64,000 nucleotides of DNA. Source: Chinchilla lanigera (lineage: Eukaryota; Chordata; Mammalia; Rodentia; Chinchillidae). Both the position numbers and the translations under genes were made by a program. Within the stretch, counting starts at the first letter, position 1. Each line of letters opens with the position of its first letter. Where the stretch lies: NCBI RefSeq assembly GCF_000276665.1, contig NW_004955417.1:22821270-22885269 (forward strand), written 5' to 3'. The notes beneath the pieces were generated by a model, which did no database searches, was not told the origin of the DNA, and saw only the letters and a list, made by a program, of their open reading frames with translations. This document shows, one piece after another, positions 37,873-47,824 of the stretch.

Positions 37873-38499
37873 AGGATGTAATTTTTCAATGTCAGAAATT
37901 GTGGATTTAAAACGGGTCTTTTAAGAGGAACTAGACCTGCAGCCAGTTTGACAGCAAGGAAGCTGCACACATCTCTCTCTGAGAGGCCCAAGGTTGTAGC
38001 AGACCCAGGACTCAAGTTCAGGGATTCTGAAGAAGTCCCCGGAGCTCTTAGGAAGCACCCACGAGGAGTGGATTAGAGCGGAGGAGGAGATGCAAAGTGC
38101 CTGGGCCCTTCTCTGACATTGGGCTTCCGAGTAGGGTCAAAGATCGTGTGAACTTCAGGCAGGCGACCAGAACTAAGGAACCACGTGCTTTAGTAAAATT
38201 TGGCGCTTCGCTTTTTCATAGTAAAGAGATCCGGACAGAAGGCCCCAGCCCTGGCTCCCCAGTATTGGCCTCTCTGCTTCCCTCACTTAATTGCAGTCAT
38301 TCAAGGCAGTAATACAGGGTCAATCGCTTTGGACAGTTTCCGGAGCGTGTTAAGGTTCAGCATGACCACTGATTATTTTTGGATCGCCAGGTTTGCTACG
38401 TGCCAGGTAAAAGAGCTAAATGAATCCGGCTCAAGAGGACGCGCCTACGTTCCAGAACGAAATCCTGCGGCCCTGAGGGAAACTGCGCTCCCCAGTGGT

Positions 38500-38744
38500 T
38501 TTCCCGCGCAGGCTCAGGCTCCGCCCCCCGAGAGCCCGCCTCTTAAAGAGCGCGCCAATGGTCAGAGCCTGGGCTGGCCTGGGCGTGACGTAAGGGGAGA
38601 GGTCAGGCCAGGGAAAGCGGGGGCGTGTACTTCCGGGCCAAAGCTAATTCGTTTCCGGGAGAAGCCGGCGCTGCCTTATCAAAGCGTGAGTAAAGCGGTG
38701 CCGACGTTTTCTGGCCCAGTGGCCTCCGTCCGTCTACATCAGAA
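38500..38744 (+). promoter_or_regulatory. UTP23: UTP23 promoter and 5' UTR (CpG island)
   Basis: GC-rich, TATA-less region directly upstream of the UTP23 ATG. Visible motifs: a GC/Sp1-like block (38520-38540), CCAAT (38555-38559), CRE/ATF-like TGACGTAA (38586-38593), an ETS-type ACTTCCGGG (38629-38637) and a second TTTCCGGG (38652-38659). The order CCAAT, CRE, ETS, start fits a housekeeping promoter. The transcription start cannot be fixed by eye and is probably near the ETS sites. An open frame of 182 codons runs through here (38200-38748) but looks like a by-product of GC content. Confidence 0.75.
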
Positions 38745-38932
38745 ATGAAGATCACTAGGCAGAAACACGCCAAGAAGCATCTTGGCTTCTTCCGCAACAA
38801 TTTCGGTGTCCGGGAGCCGTACCAGATTCTGCTGGACGGCACTTTCTGTCAGGCGGCGCTGCGGGGCCGCATCCAGCTGCGGGAGCAGCTGCCCCGCTAC
38901 CTGATGGGGGAGACACAGCTGTGCACGACCAG
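38745..38932 (+). CDS. UTP23: UTP23 exon 1, small-subunit processome component
   Basis: Encodes residues 1-62 and two bases of codon 63 of UTP23, a nucleolar PIN-like protein needed for early 18S rRNA processing in the SSU processome (family knowledge). The translation begins MKITRQKHAKKHLGFFRNNF and runs to TQLCTTR, essentially identical to the human protein as I know it. The basic N-terminal helix (residues 1-20) is followed by the first strand of the PIN fold with Asp31 (YQILLDGT), the usual first acidic position. The ATG follows AGAA, with A at -3. The donor CAG-GTGGGC gives a phase-2 intron. The exon is GC-rich and continuous with the promoter CpG island. Confidence 0.98.
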
Positions 38933-39199
38933 GTGGGCCCACGGGGCGGGGACGGGCGCGGGGCGTCTGACGCGGGTGCTAGGCACAAGGCCTCTGGGCC
39001 TGGGCTTCAGAACCAGCACGCGGGGTGCCACTGTCCCGCCCCCAGGAGGTGACTGACGGGTGCTGACCTGAGGAAGTGGGAGGATACCTTCCCATTAGAC
39101 CTGTTGCATCACGTGTCTTTAGCTCGACCAATTAGAAGAAGTGTAGTCAGGCGCATCACATGACTTTAGCCTGGCCAATCAGAACAAGGGTTGTGGACC

Positions 39200-39330
39200 T
39201 GGTTTCCAATATTAGTCCTAGTTTTGCCACTTTTCTGCTTTTGGGCAGATTGATCTCTGAGCTTCAGGTAGCTCAGTTATAGAAGTAACTGTGTACCTTA
39301 CATGGTGGATGTAAGATCAAGGGAGGTGTG
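39200..39330 (+). repeat. MIR fragment
   Basis: Sense MIR: TAGTTTTGCCACTTTTCTGC, GGGCAGATTGATCTCTGAGC, GCTCAGTTATAGAAG. Confidence 0.6.
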
Positions 39331-40425
39331 GTGTATCTAGAGCAATTTTCAGTGTCTTAAACCAAGCCCTCTACTTTTCCCAGTTTATACCACAAAATTT
39401 CAAGCCTCACAACTGACCTGTGGGGTAGCGTGTTCAGTTACCAAGGAAAGAAGTTAAAATTGGAGGTTAACAAATTTGCCCATGGCTACTTATTATTTCA
39501 ACTATGTTTTTAAATACCAACCACATGCCAAGCACTGCTCCAGCCACTGGGGATACCAGAACGGAATCCGAGCTCATGGCTTGTTAAGTGCATAAGGCAA
39601 CCTGCTGTGGCCGTTTCTCATCCCACGTGTAATGTTTCCTCACTTCATCTGAGTGTGAGAACACTTGAGGTGGAACATTGTGTGGGTGGCGAAGAAGGGA
39701 GGAACGAATTATGGAAGATTTCATAGAGGAGATAACATCCGAGCCCTTTCTGTTCAGTTCTGAGGGAAAGGACTATTTTGAAAGGCAGAAAAGAGTGACA
39801 TTCCTTATTTTGGAGACTTGTTGAACAAATGGAGTTGTTCATTGCCCAGAGAAGAGATTACTACATGGAGTTTGGAAGTAAAACTAGAAAAAGGCTAAAT
39901 GAGTTAGATCATGAACTATCAAGAAGTTTAGTACTTTTTCTCCCTTGTTGAATATTTATTTTAAAAAGGCAAAAAAAAATTGTAATCAGTTAACGTGCTG
40001 TATTATCCATTGAGTTCTTTACAGACTTGCACATGGCTTTCAATATATGTATTATGCTAATAGTTTGCTTTTCTTAAGAACACTACTGCATGAACAGTTC
40101 TCCATATTCAGAATTTCTCAAGCAGTGGGTTGTACTGATACTCACAATTTTGATCCCCTTAGCTTGCAGTGCTGCTCAAAAAGGCTTTGGCTAGTCTGTG
40201 CCCTTGAATTGGTTGTTTCTGCCTACTTTGTGCCTCTACCTCTGTGTGCCATGGAAACACTGACATTTTAATAGGATAGTGCTATGATAGAAAAAGAGGT
40301 TGAGAAATATTGGATGAACACATTCTGCAGCTTTTTAAAAAAATTTCCTCAAGTTTTGGAGTTTTTGAAACACAAAAGTAGAATAATGAAGAGGAGTATC
40401 TGTCACCCAGCTTTTGCAGTTATCA

Positions 40426-40457
40426 GTGCTTGCTTTGGCAGCATATACGCTCAAATG
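40426..40457 (+). pseudogene. U6 snRNA 5' fragment, tailless retrocopy
   Basis: GTGCTTGCTTTGGCAGCATA and the next bases closely match the first 30 nt or so of U6 snRNA (GTGCTCGCTTCGGCAGCACA), then stop with no A tail. Perfect 11-bp direct repeats TGCAGTTATCA flank it (40415-40425, 40458-40468). Not a functional snRNA. Confidence 0.72.
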
Positions 40458-40558
40458 TGCAGTTATCAACATGGCCAATCTTATGATATTGGTATTGTCC
40501 CCTCCCTTACAGAAGGTTATTTTGGAGCATACTATATTCTGTCAATTTTATATGGGTG

Positions 40559-40710
40559 TTTGTTTTTGTTTTTGTTTTTGAGACAGGGTCTCACTATACA
40601 GTTCAGGCCGTCCTTGAGCTCACTTTGTAGGCCAGGCTGGTCTCGAACTCACCTCCTGCCTCAGCCTCCCAAGTGCTGGGATTACAGTCATGAGCCACCA
40701 CACCTGGCTC
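40559..40710 (-). mobile_element. B1-type SINE in UTP23 intron 1
   Basis: Antisense: TTTG-rich tail, GAGACAGGGTCTCACTATAC ... CACCACACCTGGC. Near-identical flanks TATTCTGTCAA-TTTTA and TATTCTGTCAA-CTTTA suggest the target duplication. Confidence 0.9.
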
Positions 40711-40790
40711 TATTCTGTCAACTTTAAAGAATCAGGTCGTTTGTTTTTCATTTCAGTGTATTTCTTGGCCATTAGTGCTTAGGTCTGAAG

Positions 40791-40984
40791 CAATGATGGT
40801 GAACCTTTTACAGTGCCCAAACTGCAACCCCAAACCCACTTATATATCTTATGACAAAGTGCCAACACTGCAGTGAAATCTGAATACTGAGGTTTTAGTT
40901 TAGAAAAGACAGTTCATGCATTAGCATATTTTGTCTTAAAAGAAGAAACAAGTAAGCATGCATGCCATAGGTTCACTACCACTG
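40791..40984. mobile_element. hAT-like miniature DNA transposon (194 bp)
   Basis: Terminal inverted repeats CAATGATGGTGAACCT at the left and the complement of CAGTGGTAGTGAACCT at the right (13 of 16 match). Flanks GTCTGAAG (40783-40790) and GTCTAGAG (40985-40992) form an 8-bp duplication with 6 of 8 matches. CA-starting ends and an 8-bp duplication are hAT features. No coding capacity. Confidence 0.75.
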
Positions 40985-41644
40985 GTCTAGAGGGTTTACT
41001 TATATTGAGGTTTGAAGAGACTTATACTTAATTGACGAAGTACAACAGCAGAATGTTATCCCTCCTGTTTAGAAAAGATATCTGCAATAACATGAAGGGC
41101 AAATTGGAGGAGCAAAAGAGCAGAGGCTAGCAAACTACTTTGTAGTTGCCCAATCAGGAAGTAGTGGGAGCCTGAACCTGAGAGATGAAAGGCAGACATC
41201 CAAAATTTCTACAAGGAGACTTTACTGAGATAGATAGGACTAACAACTGATGAGAGTTAGGGATGAGGAAAGTTAAATACAGTTTCTGGTTTCTGTCTAA
41301 GCTGGGGTCTGTGGGAAAGTAGTAACTTCAAAAAGGTAGCAAGTCTTGGAGGAGAAGTTTAGAAAAAAAGTAGTTGGACTTTGAACTTGTAAATTTAAAG
41401 AGCTAATGACGGGTCACCTATGGACAATATTCATAAGTAGTCCACAATCCTAGAAACAGGTCAAAACTGGTAACTGGAAAAAAAGCCAAATCTTTTTTCT
41501 TAAAAAACAATAAGCTGATAAAGGGGATTATGCAGGGAAGGTTCTGGCAAAGCTGGCTAGAATTGAAGAGATCTTTGACTCAATAATTCTCATAAAAATT
41601 TTTTCTAAGTGGGTAGGAGGAAGTATCTGAGGAGTTTTATTAAA

Positions 41645-41980
41645 ATGCTGATACAGTTGGCTCTACACATCCATTAGTTCTGCATTTGTGCATTCAACCA
41701 ACTGCAAATAAAAGAAAGTACTAGGGGAAGAAAAGCACATAGTGACCTTTGACTATTCTTCCCTAAGCCACGAGTGTTACAACTACATATAATTTACACT
41801 GCACACTATGAGGTATAAGTAGTCCAGAATGGTTTAAATAAAATACACAGGCGATTTGTGTAGATTGTATGCAAAGAGTAGGGCATTTTATATAAGAGAC
41901 TTGAGCATTCCCAGCTGTAATTGTTGGTGGGGTACCAGGAACCATTTCTTTCCCTGAGGATATGAAGGGCAGGCTGTGTT
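41645..41980 (+). mobile_element. Tigger-like nonautonomous element
   Basis: Begins ACAGTTGGCTCTACACATCC and contains GCATTCAACCAACTGCAAAT, TTATATAAGAGACTTGAGCATTC, GTACCAGGAACCATTTC. Fuller copy of the family seen at 812-1107. Confidence 0.72.
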
Positions 41981-42254
41981 TGGCTCCTGTAGAAGAGGTG
42001 CAGATTTTGTGGTGAGAGAGGAGCTAGAAATTAATACAGTTTAACATCACTATGTCATTCTGACTTGGGTCATTTATACATGGTATTTCTGAGAAATACT
42101 GCCTTATGTTAATATGAAAGTGCAGGTTGAAAAGAGAGTGCGATTGTTTTTAGAGAACTTGATAACTTGAGAAATTTTACTTTTCTGAATTAAAATATTT
42201 GAGCTTGTGCTTGATATGGAAGCTTATTGCCTTGTGGTTGGTGTAAGGAATCTG

Positions 42255-42465
42255 TTGTCAAAATAGTTGGATTCATGTTTCAGCTCTGCAACTTTCAAAT
42301 TTGCATTTGAGCATGTTACTTGAAATCTCTCAAAGTGAGGTGCTCCAAAATAAGACTAATTACAAGGGAAGCACCTAATTTCATATGTTATTTTGAGAGT
42401 AAGCAAGAATTTATGAGAAGAGTAACTTGCTAGCTGCCTGGCACATAGTATGTGCTCAATACATT
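42255..42465 (+). repeat. MIR fragment
   Basis: Sense MIR running to its 3' end: GTTTCAGCTCTGCAACTTTC, GAGCATGTTACTTGAAATC, GCCTGGCACATAGTATGTGC, TCAATACA. Confidence 0.72.
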
Positions 42466-42503
42466 TTAGAATCCATATTGGTTTTTCTACTTTGAACATT
42501 TTC

Positions 42504-42630
42504 TTTTTTTTTATTTTGATTTTTTGAGACAAGGTCTCACAGGCTGGCCTTGAACTCACTACGTAGCCCAGGCTGGCTTTGAGCTCTCGGGAGTCCTCCT
42601 CCCTCAGCCTCCAGAGTGGGGATTATAGGC
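42504..42630 (-). mobile_element. B1-type SINE in UTP23 intron 1
   Basis: Antisense, T-rich tail then GAGACAAGGTCTCACAGGC ... CCTCAGCCTCCAGAGTGG. The head beyond is lost. Confidence 0.83.
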
Positions 42631-42810
42631 AGCTATTTTGCAGGTCCATTTTTGGAAAGTAAAATGGCTACAATATGACAAATTCACATTACAGGGGTAT
42701 AGTTTTACATTTTAAGAAAAATGAGTGTTCTGTTCTATTCTTGCTTCATGTGAACACAAGAAATTCTGTTATAATTGTTGACCATTAATAGCCTTTCTTT
42801 TCCTCCCCAG

Positions 42811-42985
42811 ATGTGTGTTGAAGGAGTTAGAAACATTGGGAAACGACTTATATGGGGCAAAACTAATTGCACAGAAATGCCAAGTTCGAAACTGTCCCCA
42901 CTTCAAGAATGCAGTGAGTGGATCAGACTGTCTGCTTTCCATGGTTGAAGAGGGAAACCCTCACCATTATTTTGTGGCAACACAG
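42811..42985 (+). CDS. UTP23: UTP23 exon 2 (PIN core and CCHC zinc site)
   Basis: 175-nt exon encoding residues 63-121. The acceptor has an excellent pyrimidine tract (GCCTTTCTTTTCCTCCCCAG) and the donor is CAG-GTGATA. It completes Arg63 and continues CVLKELETLG. It carries the zinc-binding set Cys86, Cys91, His93 and Cys103 (CQVRNCPHF ... SGSDC), the CCHC motif characteristic of UTP23-type PIN proteins, and the conserved EEGNPHHYFVATQ end. The exon ends in phase 0. Nothing is truncated or frameshifted. Confidence 0.97.
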
Positions 42986-43545
42986 GTGATACTCCACTGT
43001 AACTATTTCTGTGTACTTTTCATATGAAGCTATTTATAATCAGGAAAATGTTAAGTGGAAGTGATTTGTTAGTGTTTAGACTTAAAAATACAGACTTTGA
43101 CTTTGTAGTCAATGAAAGCATTTGTCACATGAGAATAGGAACAGAAAACCTTAAGTATATTGAGTTTCTTTCTATCAGCTGAAGTTTTCTTGAGAATGAG
43201 AGGTGACTGAGAGAGTTGTGATTTGTTTTATGGTTCATCGAGGGAAGATGAGTAATGCGAAGAGTTTGTTCTGTGGCTCATAACTTTTCTCGTGTGTAAT
43301 TCATCCTATTTCTCAAAAAGTCATGGCTCATCTCCTTCAAGGCTGTAGCACTGGAAAGGAAGGTTGTAGGCTTTTAAAAGATTAGGACAGAAGAGAAAAG
43401 AGACTCAGGATTTCTGTTAAGTTCGCGTAGAGATTTGCGTAAATGTACTTTCAGAATTATAAAATTACACAGAGGTGAAACTGAAGCTAGAGTCTGAGTC
43501 AGCTAATCCCCACTCAGCTTCTGTTTCTGTAGCCTCCTCTTTGTG

Positions 43546-43693
43546 GGTTTTGGTTTTTTGAAACAGGATCTTGCTTTGTAGTTCAGGCTGCTCTTGAACT
43601 CACTGTGTAGCTAGGCTGGCTTCAAACTCTGGCAATCCTCCTGCTTCAGCCTCCGGAGTCCTGGGATTACAGATGTACACCACCACACTTGGC
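43546..43693 (-). mobile_element. B1-type SINE in UTP23 intron 2
   Basis: Antisense: GAAACAGGATCTTGCTTTGT ... CTGGGATTACAGATG ... CACCACACTTGGC. Confidence 0.87.
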
Positions 43694-43764
43694 ATCTTTG
43701 TACAAAGAATATCTTAAGAGTTGAAGCAAAGGAAGCCTCCTAACACATTGCCCTTTGCATTACT

Positions 43765-44245
43765 TTTTTTTTTTTAAATTTTAAAGAGAGTAGTAAATGA
43801 GAAACAAACAAAGAAATAGAACAGTAGCAGCATACCAGTATCACAAACATAAATCAAAGCAAGAACATGCAAAGTGATACAGGGTCTCAAGACAAAACAA
43901 TACGAATCAACAGTGGTTGTTACATGACATATCACTGTCCTCAACTACATTGCTCAGATTACCAGATGTAAGAAAGGAAGATTGCTCAAACCATTAAAGA
44001 GAATAAGAAGATAAGTATTAGATAAAACATTAGAGATAATACAGAGTTTCACTAGACAAGATGGTACGATCACCATTGTAATTCCATTGCATATTGTTAC
44101 CTTCAAATCAGTTGCTCAGACCACCAGACACAAGCATGCACAATCGATCAGAATATAAAAAATTGTAATCACCAACTGTTCATTTCAATACACCATCAGA
44201 CATCAGCAATGGTTATTGCAGTTATTCATATATATATTTATATTT
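43765..44245 (-). mobile_element. L1 3' UTR fragment with about 160-bp tandem units
   Basis: At least two imperfect units, from about 43877 and 44040. Each has GATACAG/AATACAG, a pyrimidine step, ACAAGA/ACAAAA, TTGCTCAGA and ACCAGA landmarks. The same unit appears at 62540-62720 just ahead of an antisense L1, which identifies the family. Confidence 0.6.
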
Positions 44246-44492
44246 TGCGTTCATGCATTACTTTTTAACTCTTGACCCTAGAATATTGATAAATATTTAC
44301 AATGCTGCTTGTTACACTGTCTAAACTGTTTTTGTTTTTCTTCCTTTATCATAAAATACACCCCTTTAGTGATACATAGCTGATTTGAAAAATAAAATGT
44401 ATGATATCTCTTTTAATATAACCATCTTCAAGGAAACTATTAAAGACAATTAACGTAACTGAACTAAATAATTCTGTTTTTCTTTTTAATAG

Positions 44493-44876
44493 GATCAGAA
44501 TTTATCTGTGAAAGTAAAGAAAAAGCCTGGAGTTCCTCTCATGTTCATTATTCAGAACACTATAGTCTTGGACAAACCTTCTCCCAAAACCGTCGCCTTT
44601 GTTAAAGCGATAGAGTCAGGCCAGCTTGTCTCAGTGCACGAGAAAGAAAGTATAAAGCAACTCAAAGAGGAGCAGGGTTTAATGAAAAATCCTGAGCAGA
44701 GAAGAAGAAAAAAACGCAAGAAAATAAGTGGCCCCAATCCTCTTAGTTGTTTGAAGAAAAAGAAAAAAGCACAAGACACAAAATCACCTGCTTCTGAAAA
44801 GAAGAGAAAGAGGAAAAGAGTAAGAATCCGGAACAGATCCGCCCCTGCAGTACCTTGTGAGAAGCAGAACCCCTGA
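44493..44876 (+). CDS. UTP23: UTP23 exon 3 (C-terminal part, stop codon)
   Basis: Last coding exon, 127 codons plus stop, residues 122-248. The acceptor is TTTTTCTTTTTAATAG. It starts DQNLSVKVKKKPGVPLMFII, the last strand of the PIN fold, then LDKPSPKT. It ends in a highly basic tail with three Lys/Arg clusters (about 191-198, 208-213, 223-232), expected to act as nuclear/nucleolar localisation and RNA-contact segments. Total protein is 248 aa, against about 249 in human. The very C-terminus (SAPAVPCEKQNP) is the most diverged part. The open frame also runs a few codons back into the intron, but the splice junction with exon 2 is unambiguous from homology. Confidence 0.97.
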   Translation, partial: DQNLSVKVKKKPGVPLMFIIQNTIVLDKPSPKTVAFVKAIESGQLVSVHEKESIKQLKEEQGLMKNPEQRRRKKRKKISGPNPLSCLKKKKKAQDTKSPASEKKRKRKRVRIRNRSAPAVPCEKQNP

Positions 44877-45020
44877 GGATGAGTGCTTCGGATACTTTCA
44901 GAGACATTGAAATGGGAAAAATGAACATATTATCAAAACTAGAGTATTTATAACAAAAGACTAAACTTATTTTTGTAAGTGAATGTTAGCCTTTATACCT
45001 TTGTGTAAAATGACTTGTAA

Positions 45021-45026
45021 AATAAA
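45021..45026 (+). promoter_or_regulatory. UTP23: Polyadenylation signal of UTP23
   Basis: Canonical AATAAA 145 bases after the stop codon, followed within 20-60 bases by T/G-rich sequence (GGTTTAGATGTGATAG, then TTGGTGGTTTTGGGAGG). This would give a short 3' UTR of about 165 nt. Longer isoforms cannot be excluded. Confidence 0.7.
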
Positions 45027-46710
45027 AAGAGTGATTGGGTTTAGATGTGATAGTGCTCACTTCCCCTTGGTGGTTTTGGGAGGTTGTTTTCACTTTAAAA
45101 TGATTGTCTCCTTCTGCTTCCTCCCACTGTCACCCCAGATGTCATGTCAGACAGTTTTAAAAATCAGTTCTAAAAGGCCTGTGGCAAAAAAACCAGACAA
45201 CAACAACAAAAAATGCAGTGCCTTTACACATTCAGAGGAAACTTCTTTCAACTCTTCCAGTAATTTTGTTTCAAATATATGCAAGGTGATCAAGCAGACG
45301 CAGAGTGTACTCATGATATTCATATCAGTATGCTAAAATACGTACACTTGGGGTCTTTCTGACACTATTTGTTCAGTGCTATTTGGTTACCTATTAGTAT
45401 CTATGAGCTACAACTGGAGAATGGGAAAAAACTCATTTGCTGTAGTTAAAATACTTAAAATTATAAATACATTATTTTGTATTGTAATGCTTTGGTTATA
45501 TGTTCTCCTAATAAGTTACTTTTCAGTTGTAACAAAAGAATGTAATATCTGCAGTCCTCTAGTAAATGCTTCCTTTATGCCATGACCACTAAAATCATGA
45601 CACTGTTTTCTCCATAAAACTTGGGGAGAGGACCCATGGAACGCTGCACATGAGATTAGAATCTGCCTTGTCATGTGTGGGAGAAATTTTGGCAACCACT
45701 GCTTTAGGGGGTAAAAGTGGGATAGTCTTTTTGAACCAAAAATTTCCCATCCTAAAAGTAGTGTTATCTGTACACTATTGTCTCTTAAGAACACTCCAAA
45801 ATAAGTAGAGTTGTGTTCGGACAGGATTCTGCATTCCCTACATTTTGCAATCTTATAGCCGCTTCTCACTCCTATAAATAATTAAAAGTAGAAATCATTT
45901 CAGAACAACTTTGCAGCTGAGAAATTTCAAAGTTAGAAGATTTATCTATGTAAAGAATTTGGAGCTTTTGTCTCTGCAAAAAGCAAGATGGTTATGATTT
46001 GACAAGTTTGTTTTTCATGTGTGAGTAGAATAGTTAGAACTTTTTAAAATGCTTTAAAAGTGTCACTTCACTGTCCTATAACTTTCCTTAGGAATTCTTA
46101 GTTTAGCTGTAAGTGGGAAACAAAACGGATTGCTTGCACTAATTCAAAAGTCCTGAAAATTATGGCTAACTACAATGCATGTATTTTGTTCTTACGTACC
46201 TAATATGTGATGTTAAATTAGATCTTTACTTCTTAACCATTTCCTCCCAAACACTCTTTAGGGGGACATGGACGTTTTCCCCAAGGAGACTGTGAAGTGA
46301 CTGCCACCCCAAAAAAGTCAAGTAAAATGATACCCCCGGATTGTTTATTAAATTGATCACATGACCTCCATGTGTCCTCTTGGCTGCTATTTCCTTTCTC
46401 TATGACTAGATTTCTACAATTGGTTAATTTTACCACTCGAAAAGATGCCCATGACCAAAATGTCTTATATTACTAGTATCCATTTAGGTTCAAACTAGAC
46501 ACTGCACTCATAAAATATTTCTTAACTACTTAGTGCAAGCCATAAAATTTATACCTTAAATATAAAGTCTACTCCTTAAAGAGTTCGTGGTCTAGTAGGA
46601 TACCTAACAGTAGTGTTAAAAAGGAAGCAGATAAAGTTTTTTATATATACCTATAGTGCAACAGGTACGTAGATTTAACTCTAGAAACGATTGTGTAAAA
46701 TGGATGATAT

Positions 46711-46876
46711 GCTGGGTGTGGTGCTTGGCCATCCCGAGCTGGATGATATGCTCGGCCTCCCAGCACTTGGGAGGCCGAGGCAGGAGGATCGCTGTGAGTT
46801 CAAGGCCAATCTGAACTACATAGGATAGTAGTTGATATGGAAAATGCTTTGATACATAGATCTTGTCTCAAAATAA
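46711..46876 (+). mobile_element. B1-type SINE with scrambled interior
   Basis: Head GCTGGGTGTGGTGC and body CCCAGCACTTGGGAGGCCGA ... GAGTTCAAGGCC are standard. A 39-bp spaced repeat of TGGATGATATGCT (46701 and 46740) breaks the head, and a foreign piece including ATATGGAAAATGCTTTGAT (46835-46853) sits before the final TCTTGTCTCAAAAT. Confidence 0.8.
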
Positions 46877-47189
46877 ACAAAATCAACCCAAAATAGGTAT
46901 TTAACTAGTGTTATAGACCCAAAACTTGCCACTTTCATTGCTATAATGCCAAGACGCTACTAGTTCACCTTTCGGTTTGTAACTTTGACCCAGTAATCCC
47001 GCATTAAATTAGGGGCTTACGGTGGTGAGGTGATGAGTAGATTGAGTTACACATCAAATTTCAATCCAGTGGCCTTATTAGCGAGCCCAGCTTTTTTTTC
47101 CCCAGGTCCAGAGTATATAATTGTTAGACACTCGCAACTGGCAGGAAGCTGAATGTTGTTGGAGGAATTGCAGATTACTGTTACTATGA

Positions 47190-47227
47190 TCACCATCACC
47201 GTCATCATCATCATCATCATCATCATC
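47190..47227 (+). repeat. (ATC)n microsatellite
   Basis: CACCATCACCGTCATCATC... an interrupted then pure ATC/CAT array. Confidence 0.95.
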
Positions 47228-47541
47228 TCATATGAAGCAGAAGTGTTGATTCCTATAAGAACTGGGAAGACAGTAGATGGGCCTTAGAATGACTGGATTG
47301 TTTTAACATTAGTCAGGGATGATTCATTGACAGTCACTTTTCCAGATCTAATATCTCTGCAGGAATAAATCTCTGCTAAACCTAATATGGAAAATGCTTT
47401 GATCTCCTTTAGCAATTTGCTAGGGCTACCGAAATAGCTTTGCTTTTCCTTGACAGGGTCAATAGAAAATGCCACAGCCTTGCTCCACGCCTATGGCAGC
47501 TGAAGAGCTCTCACTCATAGTAAAATCTGTAGAAATTATTT

Positions 47542-47672
47542 AGGCTTTTTGAGACAGGGTCTTGCTGTGTAGCTTAGGCTTGCCTTGAAATCACTGTGTA
47601 GCACAGGCTGGCCTTGAACTTGCATAGATCCTCCTGTCTCAGCCTTCTAAGTGCTGGGATTACCATTCCTGG
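47542..47672 (-). mobile_element. B1-type SINE
   Basis: Antisense: TTTTTGAGACAGGGTCTTGC ... AAGTGCTGGGATTACC ... CCTGG. Confidence 0.87.
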
Positions 47673-47824
47673 TTTGTAGAGATCTTGCTTATCTTGACAT
47701 TTCACATGTCATCGCCCTGACCCACTACGCTGATAGCGTTAAGCAAACTGAATCATAAGTGGGAAGTACCAAGCACTACTACTATTTCAGTCAGGTTTTA
47801 TAAATATGATAAAGTTAGAGAAGA

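Larger units (their letters stand above)
25300..38499. other. EIF3H-UTP23 intergenic region
   Basis: Divergent intergenic space between the two promoters, about 13 kb. From 25.9 to 29.6 kb it is nearly all L1-derived. 29.6-31.5, 32.9-34.9, 35.1-36.3 and 37.1-37.7 kb are mostly AT-rich unique DNA with no gene I can support. Short open frames here have no recognisable products. Confidence 0.8.
38933..42810 (+). other. UTP23: UTP23 intron 1 (3.9 kb)
   Basis: Phase-2 intron. It contains two MIR fragments (39200-39330, 42255-42465), a tiny U6-derived insertion (40426-40457), antisense B1 copies (40559-40710, 42504-42630), a hAT-like miniature element (40791-40984) and a Tigger-like element (41645-41980). 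The rest is unassigned. Confidence 0.9.
42986..44492 (+). other. UTP23: UTP23 intron 2 (1.5 kb)
   Basis: Phase-0 intron with an antisense B1 (43546-43693) and an antisense fragment of an L1 3' untranslated region with internal tandem structure (43765-44245). The first 550 bases hold nothing I can identify. Confidence 0.9.

Noticed and set aside
38200..38748. 182-codon open frame upstream of UTP23
   Set aside because: Lies in promoter sequence, overlaps promoter motifs, and shows no recognisable protein.
45376..45585. Downstream open frame considered as an extra UTP23 exon
   Set aside because: It lies beyond the AATAAA at 45021. The UTP23 protein is already full length, and the frame's translation is hydrophobic and unrecognised.
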